NCBI RefSeq assembly: GCF_000497045.1
Contig: NW_015961948.1
Location: 1,543,878 to 1,607,877 of the forward strand
Direction: 5' to 3'
Source: Kalmanozyma brasiliensis GHG001
Taxonomy: Eukaryota > Basidiomycota > Ustilaginomycetes > Ustilaginales
Length of the DNA stretch: 64,000 nucleotides
Shown here: piece by piece, positions 38,917 through 47,082 of the stretch
How the letters are laid out: each line of letters starts with the position of its first letter
Position numbering within the stretch: the first letter of the stretch is position 1
Program-made: the position numbers and the translations under genes
Notes under the pieces: model-generated
Told to the model about the DNA's origin: nothing
What the model saw: only the letters and a program-made list of their open reading frames with translations
The model's database searches: none

Positions 38917-40455
38917 CTACTCGTCCAACTTGACCTTCTTCCCCGCTTGGTTCGTTTCGACACTCTCACTCCTCGCCCTTCGCATCTTTTCTTCCGCAAC
39001 GACCTTCTCCTCGCCCTTAGTCTGGACATCTTCAACACTCGTCATCTGCTCCGCCCTACTCTTCGCCTCCTTGGCCTTCCCTCCCTCCTCACCGGGCACC
39101 AACGGCGGTCGGAAGTACGGCTGCGCCAACCAGTGCGGCACATACACCCCTTCCCCTTGCGTCAGATAACTCACCGAACCCGGCAGCATCGTCTCCGGTC
39201 TCTCATCCCATTTTCCACTCTTCCTGTCCGCCTCCAACCTCTGCTCCAGCTCCGCTACGAACGCTCTATACATCGCCACGCGCCCCTCGCCCTTGGCCGC
39301 ACCATCGAACCTCGACTTGCCGAGGTGCTCCCTCAACTCCTTATGCACCTCCAACGCGGGTCTGCACAACCGGAACAGATGCGCCTTGATCGCGCTGCTC
39401 TGCGTCGGGGTTCTGAGACTCGCAACGATATCCAGGTACTCGTTGGCCATCGCCGTAATGCTTGGGAACGGCAGCTCGGGTGCGTGTGGGAACATCGGCC
39501 CCCTCTCGATCGTCCGTGCGAAAATGGCCGGGTTGTACAAGTTTCCCTCTGCGCTCATCACCCCGTCCGCGCCCGTACCCGCCAATGCCTTATCAAAGTC
39601 ACCCGGATAGAGAACGTTGCCATTGGCAAACACAGGAACACCGACGGCCTGCTTGACCGCCCGAATCTTGGCCCAATCCGCCAACCCCGTAAAGTGACCC
39701 TTCATCGCCCGTGTTCGACCGTGGACGGTGATAATCTGTGCTCCGGCGCGCTCCAACAGCCGCGCATAGGCTACGGTCTTCTCCGTCGATTCGTACACGC
39801 GCATCTTGGCCGTCACGGGGATCTTGAGGTTGAGATGCAGATTGTTGATCAAGGCAAAGATCAAAGGCCAGTCTTCCATGAGGTAACTCCCGTAATGGCC
39901 GCGACGGGCGATGTGTTGCGGACAACCAAGGTTGAGGTCCACCGCATCACATCTGTCCTCGACCACCTGTGCGGCCTTGAGCAGGGTAGACGGATCATTG
40001 CTGCAGAACTGCACGAAGAGCGGTCGATCGCTGTCCGCTGAACATCCCTCCCCTTCGCTCGACAGCAGTGCCGCTCCTTCCTCGCCAAATTCCTTGTTGA
40101 AGTTGACCTCTTGATACTTGACCTTCTTTTTGCGCGAGGCGTCGTCGACGAACAGTTTGGCGTTGATCATGGGTGTGTAGACGAGGTCGGAGCCGTAGCG
40201 CCGGGAGAGGATGCGCCAGGGCAGTTCGGATTGGTCCACCATAGGAGCGACGATGCGTTGTGGCGAGTGGAGCGAGCGGTAGAAGTCCCATGACGCGAGC
40301 TTGGGGTGAATGGGCGTGCCGGTGGGAGGGAAGCTGTCGAGATCGGGAATCTCGACCGGCCCGACTTCGGTGAACGTCGTGGTGGTGGTGGCAGCTGCGA
40401 GCTTGGCATTGGTGCTGCCGCTGGCGACCGCAGTGGGAGCGACGGCTTCCGGCAT
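38917..40455 (-). CDS. DUS1: tRNA-dihydrouridine(16/17) synthase Dus1
   Basis: Predicted 512-residue FMN enzyme reducing uridines 16/17 in the tRNA D loop. Dus-family marks: RIVAPMVDQSELPWRILSRR (FMN-binding start), LFVQFCSNDPSTLLKAAQVV, DAVDLNLGCPQHIARRGHYG with the catalytic Cys (about residue 178), PVTAKMRVYESTEKTVAYAR, ITVHGRTRAMKGHFTGLADW, and VPVFANGNVLYPGDFDKALA with DGVMSAEGNLYNP. A C-terminal charged tail ends GKKVKLDE and may be nuclear-targeting. The open frame continues upstream from a TTG; the first ATG is at 40455, giving a 50-residue Ala/Thr-rich N-terminus. Confidence 0.94.
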   Translation of the reverse strand: MPEAVAPTAVASGSTNAKLAAATTTTTFTEVGPVEIPDLDSFPPTGTPIHPKLASWDFYRSLHSPQRIVAPMVDQSELPWRILSRRYGSDLVYTPMINAKLFVDDASRKKKVKYQEVNFNKEFGEEGAALLSSEGEGCSADSDRPLFVQFCSNDPSTLLKAAQVVEDRCDAVDLNLGCPQHIARRGHYGSYLMEDWPLIFALINNLHLNLKIPVTAKMRVYESTEKTVAYARLLERAGAQIITVHGRTRAMKGHFTGLADWAKIRAVKQAVGVPVFANGNVLYPGDFDKALAGTGADGVMSAEGNLYNPAIFARTIERGPMFPHAPELPFPSITAMANEYLDIVASLRTPTQSSAIKAHLFRLCRPALEVHKELREHLGKSRFDGAAKGEGRVAMYRAFVAELEQRLEADRKSGKWDERPETMLPGSVSYLTQGEGVYVPHWLAQPYFRPPLVPGEEGGKAKEAKSRAEQMTSVEDVQTKGEEKVVAEEKMRRARSESVETNQAGKKVKLDE

Positions 40456-41094
40456 TGTTGTAAAGGTGTGGGACGCTGTCGAGCGTGTGACTTGGCGTAC
40501 TTGTCGACTGGTGGCGAAGCTAGTGCTCGAGATGCTACACAACAGAGAAGCGTCGAGAGCTCTCCACGAGCGCGTACGAAGAGCGAATATGGTGCAGCAC
40601 GAGTCGGATTGCTTCCCGTCGTCAGTCCGAGATGACGCCAGTAGCTGCGGTGTCTATGTCAAGCGAAAGTGTAATGATATGGCTGAGGTGTGAAGTTTAG
40701 ATGCAAGCACGTCGAACCCTAAATTTTTGGAAGCTGCTCGCTGCTGCCTTGTTCAAAATTCGAGGTCTCGCTCGGCTATCGCCGTATCTTAATAATGCCG
40801 GGATCGGGACGAGCTCCCGATTTACTTGTAAGCGCTTACCTCTCAGCACATCGATCTGCGTCAAACACGGCGTCACTTCGCCCTGACAGCGGCCCAGGCT
40901 GAACGTACATGCAACAAGCCTTAGTTCAGCTGCATGAAGCTATTCGCTACAAGTCTGATCCTGTTGTGAAGAGGTGCGAGACTATCAAAAGGAACATCCT
41001 AAGGGTCACTGAAAGCATATAAGATATGATAAACCTCAAAAAAGATGGCTCAAAATAGCGATGCCAAAAAAAAGGCAAAAAATAAAGACAGGAA
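40456..41094. other. Intergenic region between DUS1 and tRNA-Ala
   Basis: About 640 bp. It starts with the DUS1 promoter (its ATG is at 40455, minus strand) and ends in the A-rich terminator zone of the tRNA. No other gene is supported. Confidence 0.5.
41066..41082 (-). terminator. RNA polymerase III terminators of tRNA-Ala
   Basis: Two A-runs on the plus strand (8 bases at 41066-41073 and 6 bases at 41077-41082) read as oligo-T just past the tRNA 3' end, giving a tandem Pol III stop. Confidence 0.75.
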
Positions 41095-41200
41095 TGGAAA
41101 CACAGGGGATCGAACCCCGGACCTTCGCTTTTCCGGACCGCGAACTTGGAGGATCCAACAGGTATGCGGAAGCGACGTCATACCACTAGACCATATTCCC
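41095..41200 (-). tRNA. tRNA-Ala(CGC) with a 34-nt intron
   Basis: Reverse complement folds as a cloverleaf of 72 nt after removal of an intron (41131-41164). The acceptor stem GGGAATA pairs with TGTTTCC and includes G3:U70, the alanine identity pair, with discriminator A. D arm is GTCT-AGTGGTA-TGAC. Anticodon stem is TCGCT/AGCGA, loop T-C-CGC-A-[intron]-A, giving anticodon CGC (Ala). T arm is CGGGG-TTCGATC-CCCTG. Position 33, normally U, is C in this reading. The intron sits in the normal position, and its CGGA can pair with TCCG of the loop. Isotype is supported by G3:U70 and A73; the unusual base 33 lowers confidence in the anticodon, not in the tRNA. Confidence 0.85.
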
Positions 41201-41377
41201 TCGTTGTGTTCGGCAGTAAACAAGAAGCCAACATAACCCACACAATTCAATTTTGCCGGGACGTGTAGGGCTTTTGGCTCCTCCCGTCCTCTAGACTGAC
41301 CGACACTTCATGAACCTACACACACAGAAGTCATCGAAGTGCAGTTCCATGGGATGACATTGCAGCAAGAAAGCGCT

Positions 41378-43675
41378 TCAGAATCGTTGCGTGCCTTCGT
41401 AGCGCTTGAAAATCTCTTCGCTGGCAGCAAACATCTCGCTTGCCATCCTATGAACCTCCGTTCCCGGTCGATTGTACATCAGGCTATTGGCAAACATCAA
41501 GGCCAAACTCCTTCGGAGCTGCTTGGCGCTCGCGATGGAGCCTTCCTTGATGCGGGCCTTGATCGTCTTAATATCCAGCGGATGCTTGATGAGCGTATAG
41601 TAGTCGGGAGCGTCCTGTTCCTTGATGGGTGCGTGAAAGAGGTTGCCGTGCGTGTGGTTGGATACTTCGGTGAGGAGCATCGAGAGGACTTGGGCGGTCT
41701 TGCGTTTGGCCGCGGCGGTTTGACGGTCCGATGAGGCCCCTGGGGGCGTGGGCTTGGGTGGGCGAGTGGAGTGCGTGGAGGAAAGACGCGGACGGAGAGG
41801 TTTGCGTCTGGAGGAAGGTTTCTGCTCGTCATCCGAGGCAGACTCGTCCACTTCTTCCGGCTCAACAGGTGAGGATGAAGGTGCCGCTGTGACATCCTCC
41901 TTCGTAGGCGAGCGCTTGCGAGACGACTCGACAGATTTGACCTGTTCCTCGGTCTCTTCTTCGTCGCTCGACTCGTCCGCGTCTTCGTCCATCACTGCTT
42001 CCTTGTCTGCATCCGCCTTCTGGTCTGCGACCGGCGCGACGTCCTTCGACGGAGCAGCAGCCTTGCTCGCATCGCCCGCGACAGCCTTGGCCTCGTCCGC
42101 ACCGACCGCGGCCTCGGCTTCGTCCTCGCTGTCCATCTCCACATCCGACGAGGGCACCTTCTCGGCTTCCGCCGTGCGCGACTTCTTGACTGGCGACGCA
42201 GAGTCTGCTGCGGTCGATTTGGCAGCTGTACCTGCTCCAGCTGCCGGAGCGTCCTTCTTCGGTGACTCTGTCGATTCTTCGCGTTTGCGCTTGTTGGCTC
42301 CTGCGATGGACTCTGCGCTCTTCGCAGCAGCGACTGGTGTCTCTGAAGCGGGCTGGGCTGTGACGGACGCTGTCTGGACCGGCTCCTTCTCCTTGACCAC
42401 CACATCTGCTGCCGGCGCCTCGTGAGGCTGCGTCGCCGCATCCTTCTGCGCTTCCGCTGCTGCCGCTGCAGTCGCAGCTTCTGTAGTCGAACTCTGCGCT
42501 TCGGCGGTGGATGTCGACGCTACAGCAGCATCCGCATTGCCCTCGGCTTGAGCTGACAGCTCCATGTTGGTCTCGAGATCGATCACCTGTTCTGCCGCCT
42601 TCTCCACTTCCGCCTGCAAGATCTTGCCCGCCGCCTTTTCGTCCTGCAGCACCTTGACGGCTGCTTCCGTCGCGGCGTCTGCGACGGCTTGTTCCGCTTC
42701 CTCGGTCGTCATCGCATCACCTGCCTTGTTTGCCGTGCTGCTGTCGCCATTGACGGCGGCCGAAGATGCCGCGACTGCCTCCGTCGCTGGTCTCGGAAGA
42801 TTGATCGATGGCGTGCTCGGTAAGGTCGTTGGTCCAGGCACAAGTTTGGTCGGCGACTCGTCGATACTGGACCTCCTCTCACCTGGCTTCCTGCCCTTGA
42901 CCAGCTCGCTCTTCTTCCCGGCGCTATTGGGCGCAGATCCCGTACCCGTGCTTGCCGGTGAGCCCTTGGACAGATCTCCCTGTGGCAGTGTCGCCGAGCT
43001 CTCTCCCCTCGCTCGACCCTTCTTCGCGCTCTTGGGCGTCGTGCTCGCCGTCGAAGCCGGAGTTGTCGGTCCTGCGATCGACGCCGCGGTGCTGCCCGGA
43101 GTACTTGGCGGTAGCGGTGGTCCATTGGCCAGGTTCTCCATCTCGATCCGGAGCTCCATCTCCAATCTTGCGTCTGCTTTGCCCGACTTGATCTCATCGA
43201 TCTCCTTGACCAAGCTCTTGAACTGCTCCTCCTTCTCCTTGATCTGTTCCTTGAGCTCCTCCAGCCTCTCCGCATACAACAACTGAGCGAGGGCCAGCTG
43301 CGACCGCCGATCCGTCCGCGGCTGCAGACCCCTCGCTTCTTTCGGTTTGGGCGTGGTGGGCGTGACAGGTTCAGGAACGACTTCGTCTTTGCCAAGGACG
43401 AGACCGCGTTGGCGCATGAGCGCGATCCATGCCCGCTCGCACTCGCGCGTGCCAAAGATGCGGCCCAGCGTGAGACCTGCATTGGCCGCTTGCTCGAGGC
43501 GCGACTGTTGACGGACAAGAGGGTGCGCGAGGAGAAGGGAGGAAACGCGACCCCAGTCAGGAGGCGAGGTGCCGATCTCATGCACGGCTTGCGCCAGGAG
43601 CAGCTTGTCGCGGAGAGAGAGCTTGGCTAGTGCCGATGGCTGGAGTGCGTGTGGAGAGGGGATCATTGGATTCAT
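41378..43675 (-). CDS. Bromodomain protein of the BRD8/Bdc1 type (NuA4 histone acetyltransferase subunit)
   Basis: Predicted 765-residue chromatin protein. The N-terminus (LSLRDKLLLAQAVHEIGTSP through about residue 100) and the following coiled coil (about 130-190: LLYAERLEELKEQIKEKEEQ) match the N-terminal layout of human BRD8 and fission yeast Bdc1, NuA4-complex subunits. A long Ala/Glu/Ser-rich acidic middle (about 190-640) follows. The C-terminal bromodomain (about 655-760) reads NLFHAPIKEQDAPDYYTLIK, HPLDIKTIKARIKEG, then LALMFANSLMYNRPGTEVHR with the conserved acetyl-lysine-binding Asn and Tyr. The protein probably links NuA4 to acetylated histones. Its ATG at 43675 is divergent from the arginine methyltransferase gene, 547 bp away. 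Confidence 0.87.
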   Translation of the reverse strand: MNPMIPSPHALQPSALAKLSLRDKLLLAQAVHEIGTSPPDWGRVSSLLLAHPLVRQQSRLEQAANAGLTLGRIFGTRECERAWIALMRQRGLVLGKDEVVPEPVTPTTPKPKEARGLQPRTDRRSQLALAQLLYAERLEELKEQIKEKEEQFKSLVKEIDEIKSGKADARLEMELRIEMENLANGPPLPPSTPGSTAASIAGPTTPASTASTTPKSAKKGRARGESSATLPQGDLSKGSPASTGTGSAPNSAGKKSELVKGRKPGERRSSIDESPTKLVPGPTTLPSTPSINLPRPATEAVAASSAAVNGDSSTANKAGDAMTTEEAEQAVADAATEAAVKVLQDEKAAGKILQAEVEKAAEQVIDLETNMELSAQAEGNADAAVASTSTAEAQSSTTEAATAAAAAEAQKDAATQPHEAPAADVVVKEKEPVQTASVTAQPASETPVAAAKSAESIAGANKRKREESTESPKKDAPAAGAGTAAKSTAADSASPVKKSRTAEAEKVPSSDVEMDSEDEAEAAVGADEAKAVAGDASKAAAPSKDVAPVADQKADADKEAVMDEDADESSDEEETEEQVKSVESSRKRSPTKEDVTAAPSSSPVEPEEVDESASDDEQKPSSRRKPLRPRLSSTHSTRPPKPTPPGASSDRQTAAAKRKTAQVLSMLLTEVSNHTHGNLFHAPIKEQDAPDYYTLIKHPLDIKTIKARIKEGSIASAKQLRRSLALMFANSLMYNRPGTEVHRMASEMFAASEEIFKRYEGTQRF

Positions 43676-44222
43676 GGTGGAGAAAAGCGGGAGTTGTGCT
43701 TATACTTCTTCAGTGTGTGAGAGGGCGAGCGATGCGCGATGTGGCCTGCATCGACATAGGCGAAGGATCGGAGGTGACCGTCAAAGTTGGGCGTTAAGGT
43801 CGTTATGGATCGATGCAGCCGTTGTGCGGGCAAGAAACGTGAGGAGAACACTAGGCAAGTGGTGAAAGAGTCCTGAGCTCGGTGCGGTATCTCGATGCTG
43901 CTGACGAGGTGAGTGGAGACGTCTCGCTTCTGATGGAAGAGCGGGTGATACGAAGATGGAAGGTTCAAGCTCGAAGGAGCGGATCGATGATTTCTAGAAT
44001 TGCGAGACGGCCAACGCGCCTCCATATCGGTCCCCCGATTCGCCCTCGAAAACCGACTTCTTCGCCTGTGTCGCGTCACGAATCGGCCGATGGGTGTGTG
44101 TCTCGCTTGGTCGGGCCATTTTTCAGAAGAAACGAAAGCAGGTCCGACGTGGTACGAAGATGTACCGACCATCCTCATCTCACCCACCCTTTCAACACTG
44201 ATTGTTGACTCCCTTCCTCACC
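43676..44222. promoter_or_regulatory. Divergent promoter region of the bromodomain and methyltransferase genes
   Basis: 547 bp between two divergent ATGs, both coding for chromatin-related proteins. No specific factor site is recognised. Confidence 0.45.
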
Positions 44223-45641
44223 ATGACGGCCGACAAAGGAGCCTCGAGCTCCACCACGCTGCCCGCCGAGATCTACGAACAAAAGGATGAAGCTTACTTT
44301 GGCTACTACTCCATGCTCTCGCACCAGGCTCAGATGCTCCAAGACACGGTCCGAACAGCAGCCTACCAGCGGGCGATCCTCAACAATGCGCAGCACGATT
44401 TCGTCGACAAGGTGGTCATGGACGTCGGGGCGGGGAATGGCATCTTGAGCTTCTTTGCGGCGCAAGCGGGGGCGAAGAAGGTGTATGCCATCGAGGCGTC
44501 CAACATGGTCGAGTGCCTGCAGAAGGTGGTCGATGCTTCGCATGCGACTCGGAAGCCGGAGGTGGTGAAGGGGGAGAAGGAGGCGCTGGAGCTGATGGGT
44601 GCGGGCGATGCGGGACTGGGCGGTGTGAGCTTTGGAACGACCAATCCGACCGAACAGAGGAACGGCTGGTTGCAGGGGAGACTCGTACCCGTGCACTCAA
44701 AGGTGGAAGACGTCACGGCGAAACACCTCGAGGGCCACACACAGGTAGACACGATCGTCTCGGAATGTCTCGGAGTGCTGCTGGTGCACGAGCGCATGTG
44801 CGAAAGTTTTCTGGATGCAAGAGACCGGTTCCTCGCCCCGGGAGGGTCCGTCTTCCCCTCGGCCGGCACCATCTGCCTCGCCCCATTCGAGGACAAGCAG
44901 CTGTGGAACGATACCGCCAACAAGGCCAAGTGGTGGCTCAACAGCAACTTTTACGGTGTCGACGTCTCCCCCTTTGCGGCTCTCGCGTTTGAGGAAAATT
45001 TCTCGAGCCCCGTGGTGGGTGTCTTCCCCCCGCAGTGTTTGCTGAGCGTATCGAGCGACTACGTGATCGATTTCGCCAGTATCACGCAGGCCGAGCTGAG
45101 GGAGTTCACCGTTCCCGTCGAGTGGGTGTTCGCCAACGCAGCGATAGTGCATGGGCTGGGAGGATGGTTTGATCTGCACTTCAACTCTCAATCGCCCTCG
45201 AACAACGATACGGATACGACGATGGGCGAGGCGACCACCAACGCAAATGGGATGTCGCTCGAATCGGCGCTCGACACGCTCAAGACGGCTTCCGCTCTCG
45301 CCTCGGCCTCCACACCCACCTCGAATAGCACAGATGCGATTCTACCCACCATCCCCACCGTCTCAACCACCTCGGCAACAGCTGGCAACTTTATGACCAC
45401 CAGTCCCTACGCGGATCCGACGCACTGGCAGCAGGTCCGCTTCCTCCTTCCCGAACCCCTCGCCGTCAACCGAAACCAGAAGATTGCCGGTAGCGTCCAC
45501 TGCAAGGTCAACGACCAGAGGAGTTACACCATGACCGCCCACCTCAGGCTGCTCAACCCGGACGGTACCGCGTCGGATAGCCCCACGACCACGAGGAAAG
45601 CTGTCTGGCGGCTGGATCGTCAGACGTACTCCTGGTCGTGA
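44223..45641 (+). CDS. Protein arginine methyltransferase, CARM1 (PRMT4)-like
   Basis: Predicted 472-residue S-adenosylmethionine-dependent type I arginine methyltransferase. YFGYYSMLSHQAQMLQDTVR and TAAYQRAIL form the N-terminal alpha-X/Y helices; VVMDVGAGNGILSFFAAQAG (about 64-83) is motif I; VYAIEAS follows. SECLGVLLVHERM (about 179-191) is the double-glutamate loop with both Glu residues kept. The THW loop is DPTHWQQVRFLLPEPL (about 398-413). The order and the phrase QMLQDTVRTAAYQRAIL fit CARM1 more than PRMT1 or PRMT3. A Thr/Ser-rich insertion of about 80 residues sits between the barrel strands (about 325-395). The open frame extends upstream from a TTG; the ATG at 44223 is chosen. Targets, probably histone H3 or RNA-binding proteins, are not deducible. 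Confidence 0.9.
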   Translation: MTADKGASSSTTLPAEIYEQKDEAYFGYYSMLSHQAQMLQDTVRTAAYQRAILNNAQHDFVDKVVMDVGAGNGILSFFAAQAGAKKVYAIEASNMVECLQKVVDASHATRKPEVVKGEKEALELMGAGDAGLGGVSFGTTNPTEQRNGWLQGRLVPVHSKVEDVTAKHLEGHTQVDTIVSECLGVLLVHERMCESFLDARDRFLAPGGSVFPSAGTICLAPFEDKQLWNDTANKAKWWLNSNFYGVDVSPFAALAFEENFSSPVVGVFPPQCLLSVSSDYVIDFASITQAELREFTVPVEWVFANAAIVHGLGGWFDLHFNSQSPSNNDTDTTMGEATTNANGMSLESALDTLKTASALASASTPTSNSTDAILPTIPTVSTTSATAGNFMTTSPYADPTHWQQVRFLLPEPLAVNRNQKIAGSVHCKVNDQRSYTMTAHLRLLNPDGTASDSPTTTRKAVWRLDRQTYSWS

Positions 45642-47082
45642 AAAGGAAATGTATAGAATTACATCATTGAGACCTTATGCATTGTTCGAGAGTTGGCGAG
45701 TGTGAATGCGAGATGCGAGATGCTTGATTGCGATGCGAGAGGATGAGAGTGTGCTGATGAGACGCGAGTGGTGCTTGGTTGATGGCGCGCAAGAGTAAAG
45801 CACGTCGAGATTGAAGCTCGGCCGTATCGGTGTCCTTGAGTCCGAAAGAGAGAGCTATCTTGGCAGAGTGTAGGCATGATCGTACCTGGTTCGAGCGACG
45901 TGGATATCGAGAGGCTTGAACAGTTGCTGTCTTGCGCCCTGAAGGTCAAGGTCTGTTGCTTTCGGCCGGGCCCGATGTGGTAGACGAAGCTGCATATTCG
46001 AAAGGACACCTCTGCCCGTTCATGTGAAGCTTGAAACTGCTCGGTGATGGGTTGCTGTAGCAGCCAGGCAGTAGTGGCGCAGCTTGACCGATCATGTCTT
46101 GATGTACTTGCCAAACATGATGAGCACGCCGATGAGAAAGACAAAGGCGTGGAAAGCGGGGTGGTTGACTGGACAAGCCATCTCGAGAGCCGATTTGACT
46201 TGTCGACGGCAGCCTTTGTAGCGCGAGTAAGATTGGCGAGACGCTTTAGATGGACGGTAAGAGGTTGCAGACAAGACAGAGGGTCGCTGCGGGAGGACGT
46301 GATGGTTGAGAGATGAGCGAGACAGGGTCTGAGTGAGTGAAAGTGGAAGCCGCGGAGTAGCCGAGAGTCGCTGAGTGATTCAAATCCAAAAAAAAGGCTC
46401 CGAGGCGAGCACCGCTTCCCACGCTCCCACCACCGATCGGATCGCATCCTTCATACCCTTCTTCTCGCGTGTCGCACGCTCGTCAGCGTTCCCACGGACA
46501 CTGCCGCAGCTATCGGAAGCTTGCCGAAGGGAAATGATAGGCGCTGGCAGCAGGCATTCGGTTAGTCAGCCAACTGAAGAAGAGCAGCTCATCTCGTCGA
46601 AACGCTCACAGAACGAGGTCCGCGCCCTTGATGCTCATACGCGGCGAGGGGGTCTCAACTCAACGCGCGCACACACCCGGGAAAGATTCGTGAAAAGAAT
46701 GCAATTGATATTGATCGGCAAGCGAGTCGTACTATCAAGGTCGTCAGAAGAGAAAAGACATGAACAGGTCGTTGCGGATGCGTAACAGAGAAACAGAATC
46801 ATGGCGTTGAGGTGTTGATGGGTCGGTGTTGAAATGCTGAAGAAAACGATGCAAGAGAGACGGGACGGGTCCTTCCAAAGATCCATCCAGGGAACGGAAA
46901 GCAGAGGTCGGGGCATGAGAGGCGAGCAGACTAAGGACGGCCATCGATCATGACGAGTGATGCGAGAGGAAGCGAGCGGGCGAGACAACAGCGGCAGCCA
47001 ATACGGGGGTATCTGCGATCTCTCACCTAGCAAACGAAGAGCGATCGCCTGTGTGGCCACCACCACCATCGCAACTCGTGCT
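45642..47082. other. Intergenic region between methyltransferase and glucanase genes
   Basis: About 1.44 kb between two convergent genes. A 262-codon minus-strand frame with an ATG at 46447 (to 45659) and an overlapping small membrane-peptide frame (46092-46178) are the only candidates, listed separately or under rejected items. Otherwise nothing is supported. Confidence 0.4.
46092..46178 (-). CDS. Possible short single-span membrane peptide
   Basis: A minus-strand ATG opens a 28-residue frame, MACPVNHPAFHAFVFLIGVL then IMFGKYIKT, with one clear hydrophobic span flanked by a short Asn/His N-terminus and a basic C-terminus, a pattern seen in small tail-anchored subunits of membrane complexes. 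The same frame is open for about 35 codons upstream to a possible 3' splice site (CCCGCAG at about 46290), so this could be the last exon of a slightly longer protein. No family is recognised and a chance frame is quite possible. Confidence 0.25.
   Translation of the reverse strand, partial: ACPVNHPAFHAFVFLIGVLIMFGKYIKT

Noticed and set aside
38887..40041. 384-codon plus-strand frame
   Set aside because: Antisense of DUS1.
41095..41200. Reading this tRNA as Gly(TCC) or Arg(CCG)
   Set aside because: Those readings need a broken anticodon stem; Ala(CGC) fits the stem, the G3:U70 pair and A73, at the cost of C33.
45659..46447. 262-codon minus-strand frame with ATG
   Set aside because: Ser/Thr/Leu-rich, no recognisable family, no matching neighbour or promoter sign; probably chance, although transcription data could revive it.
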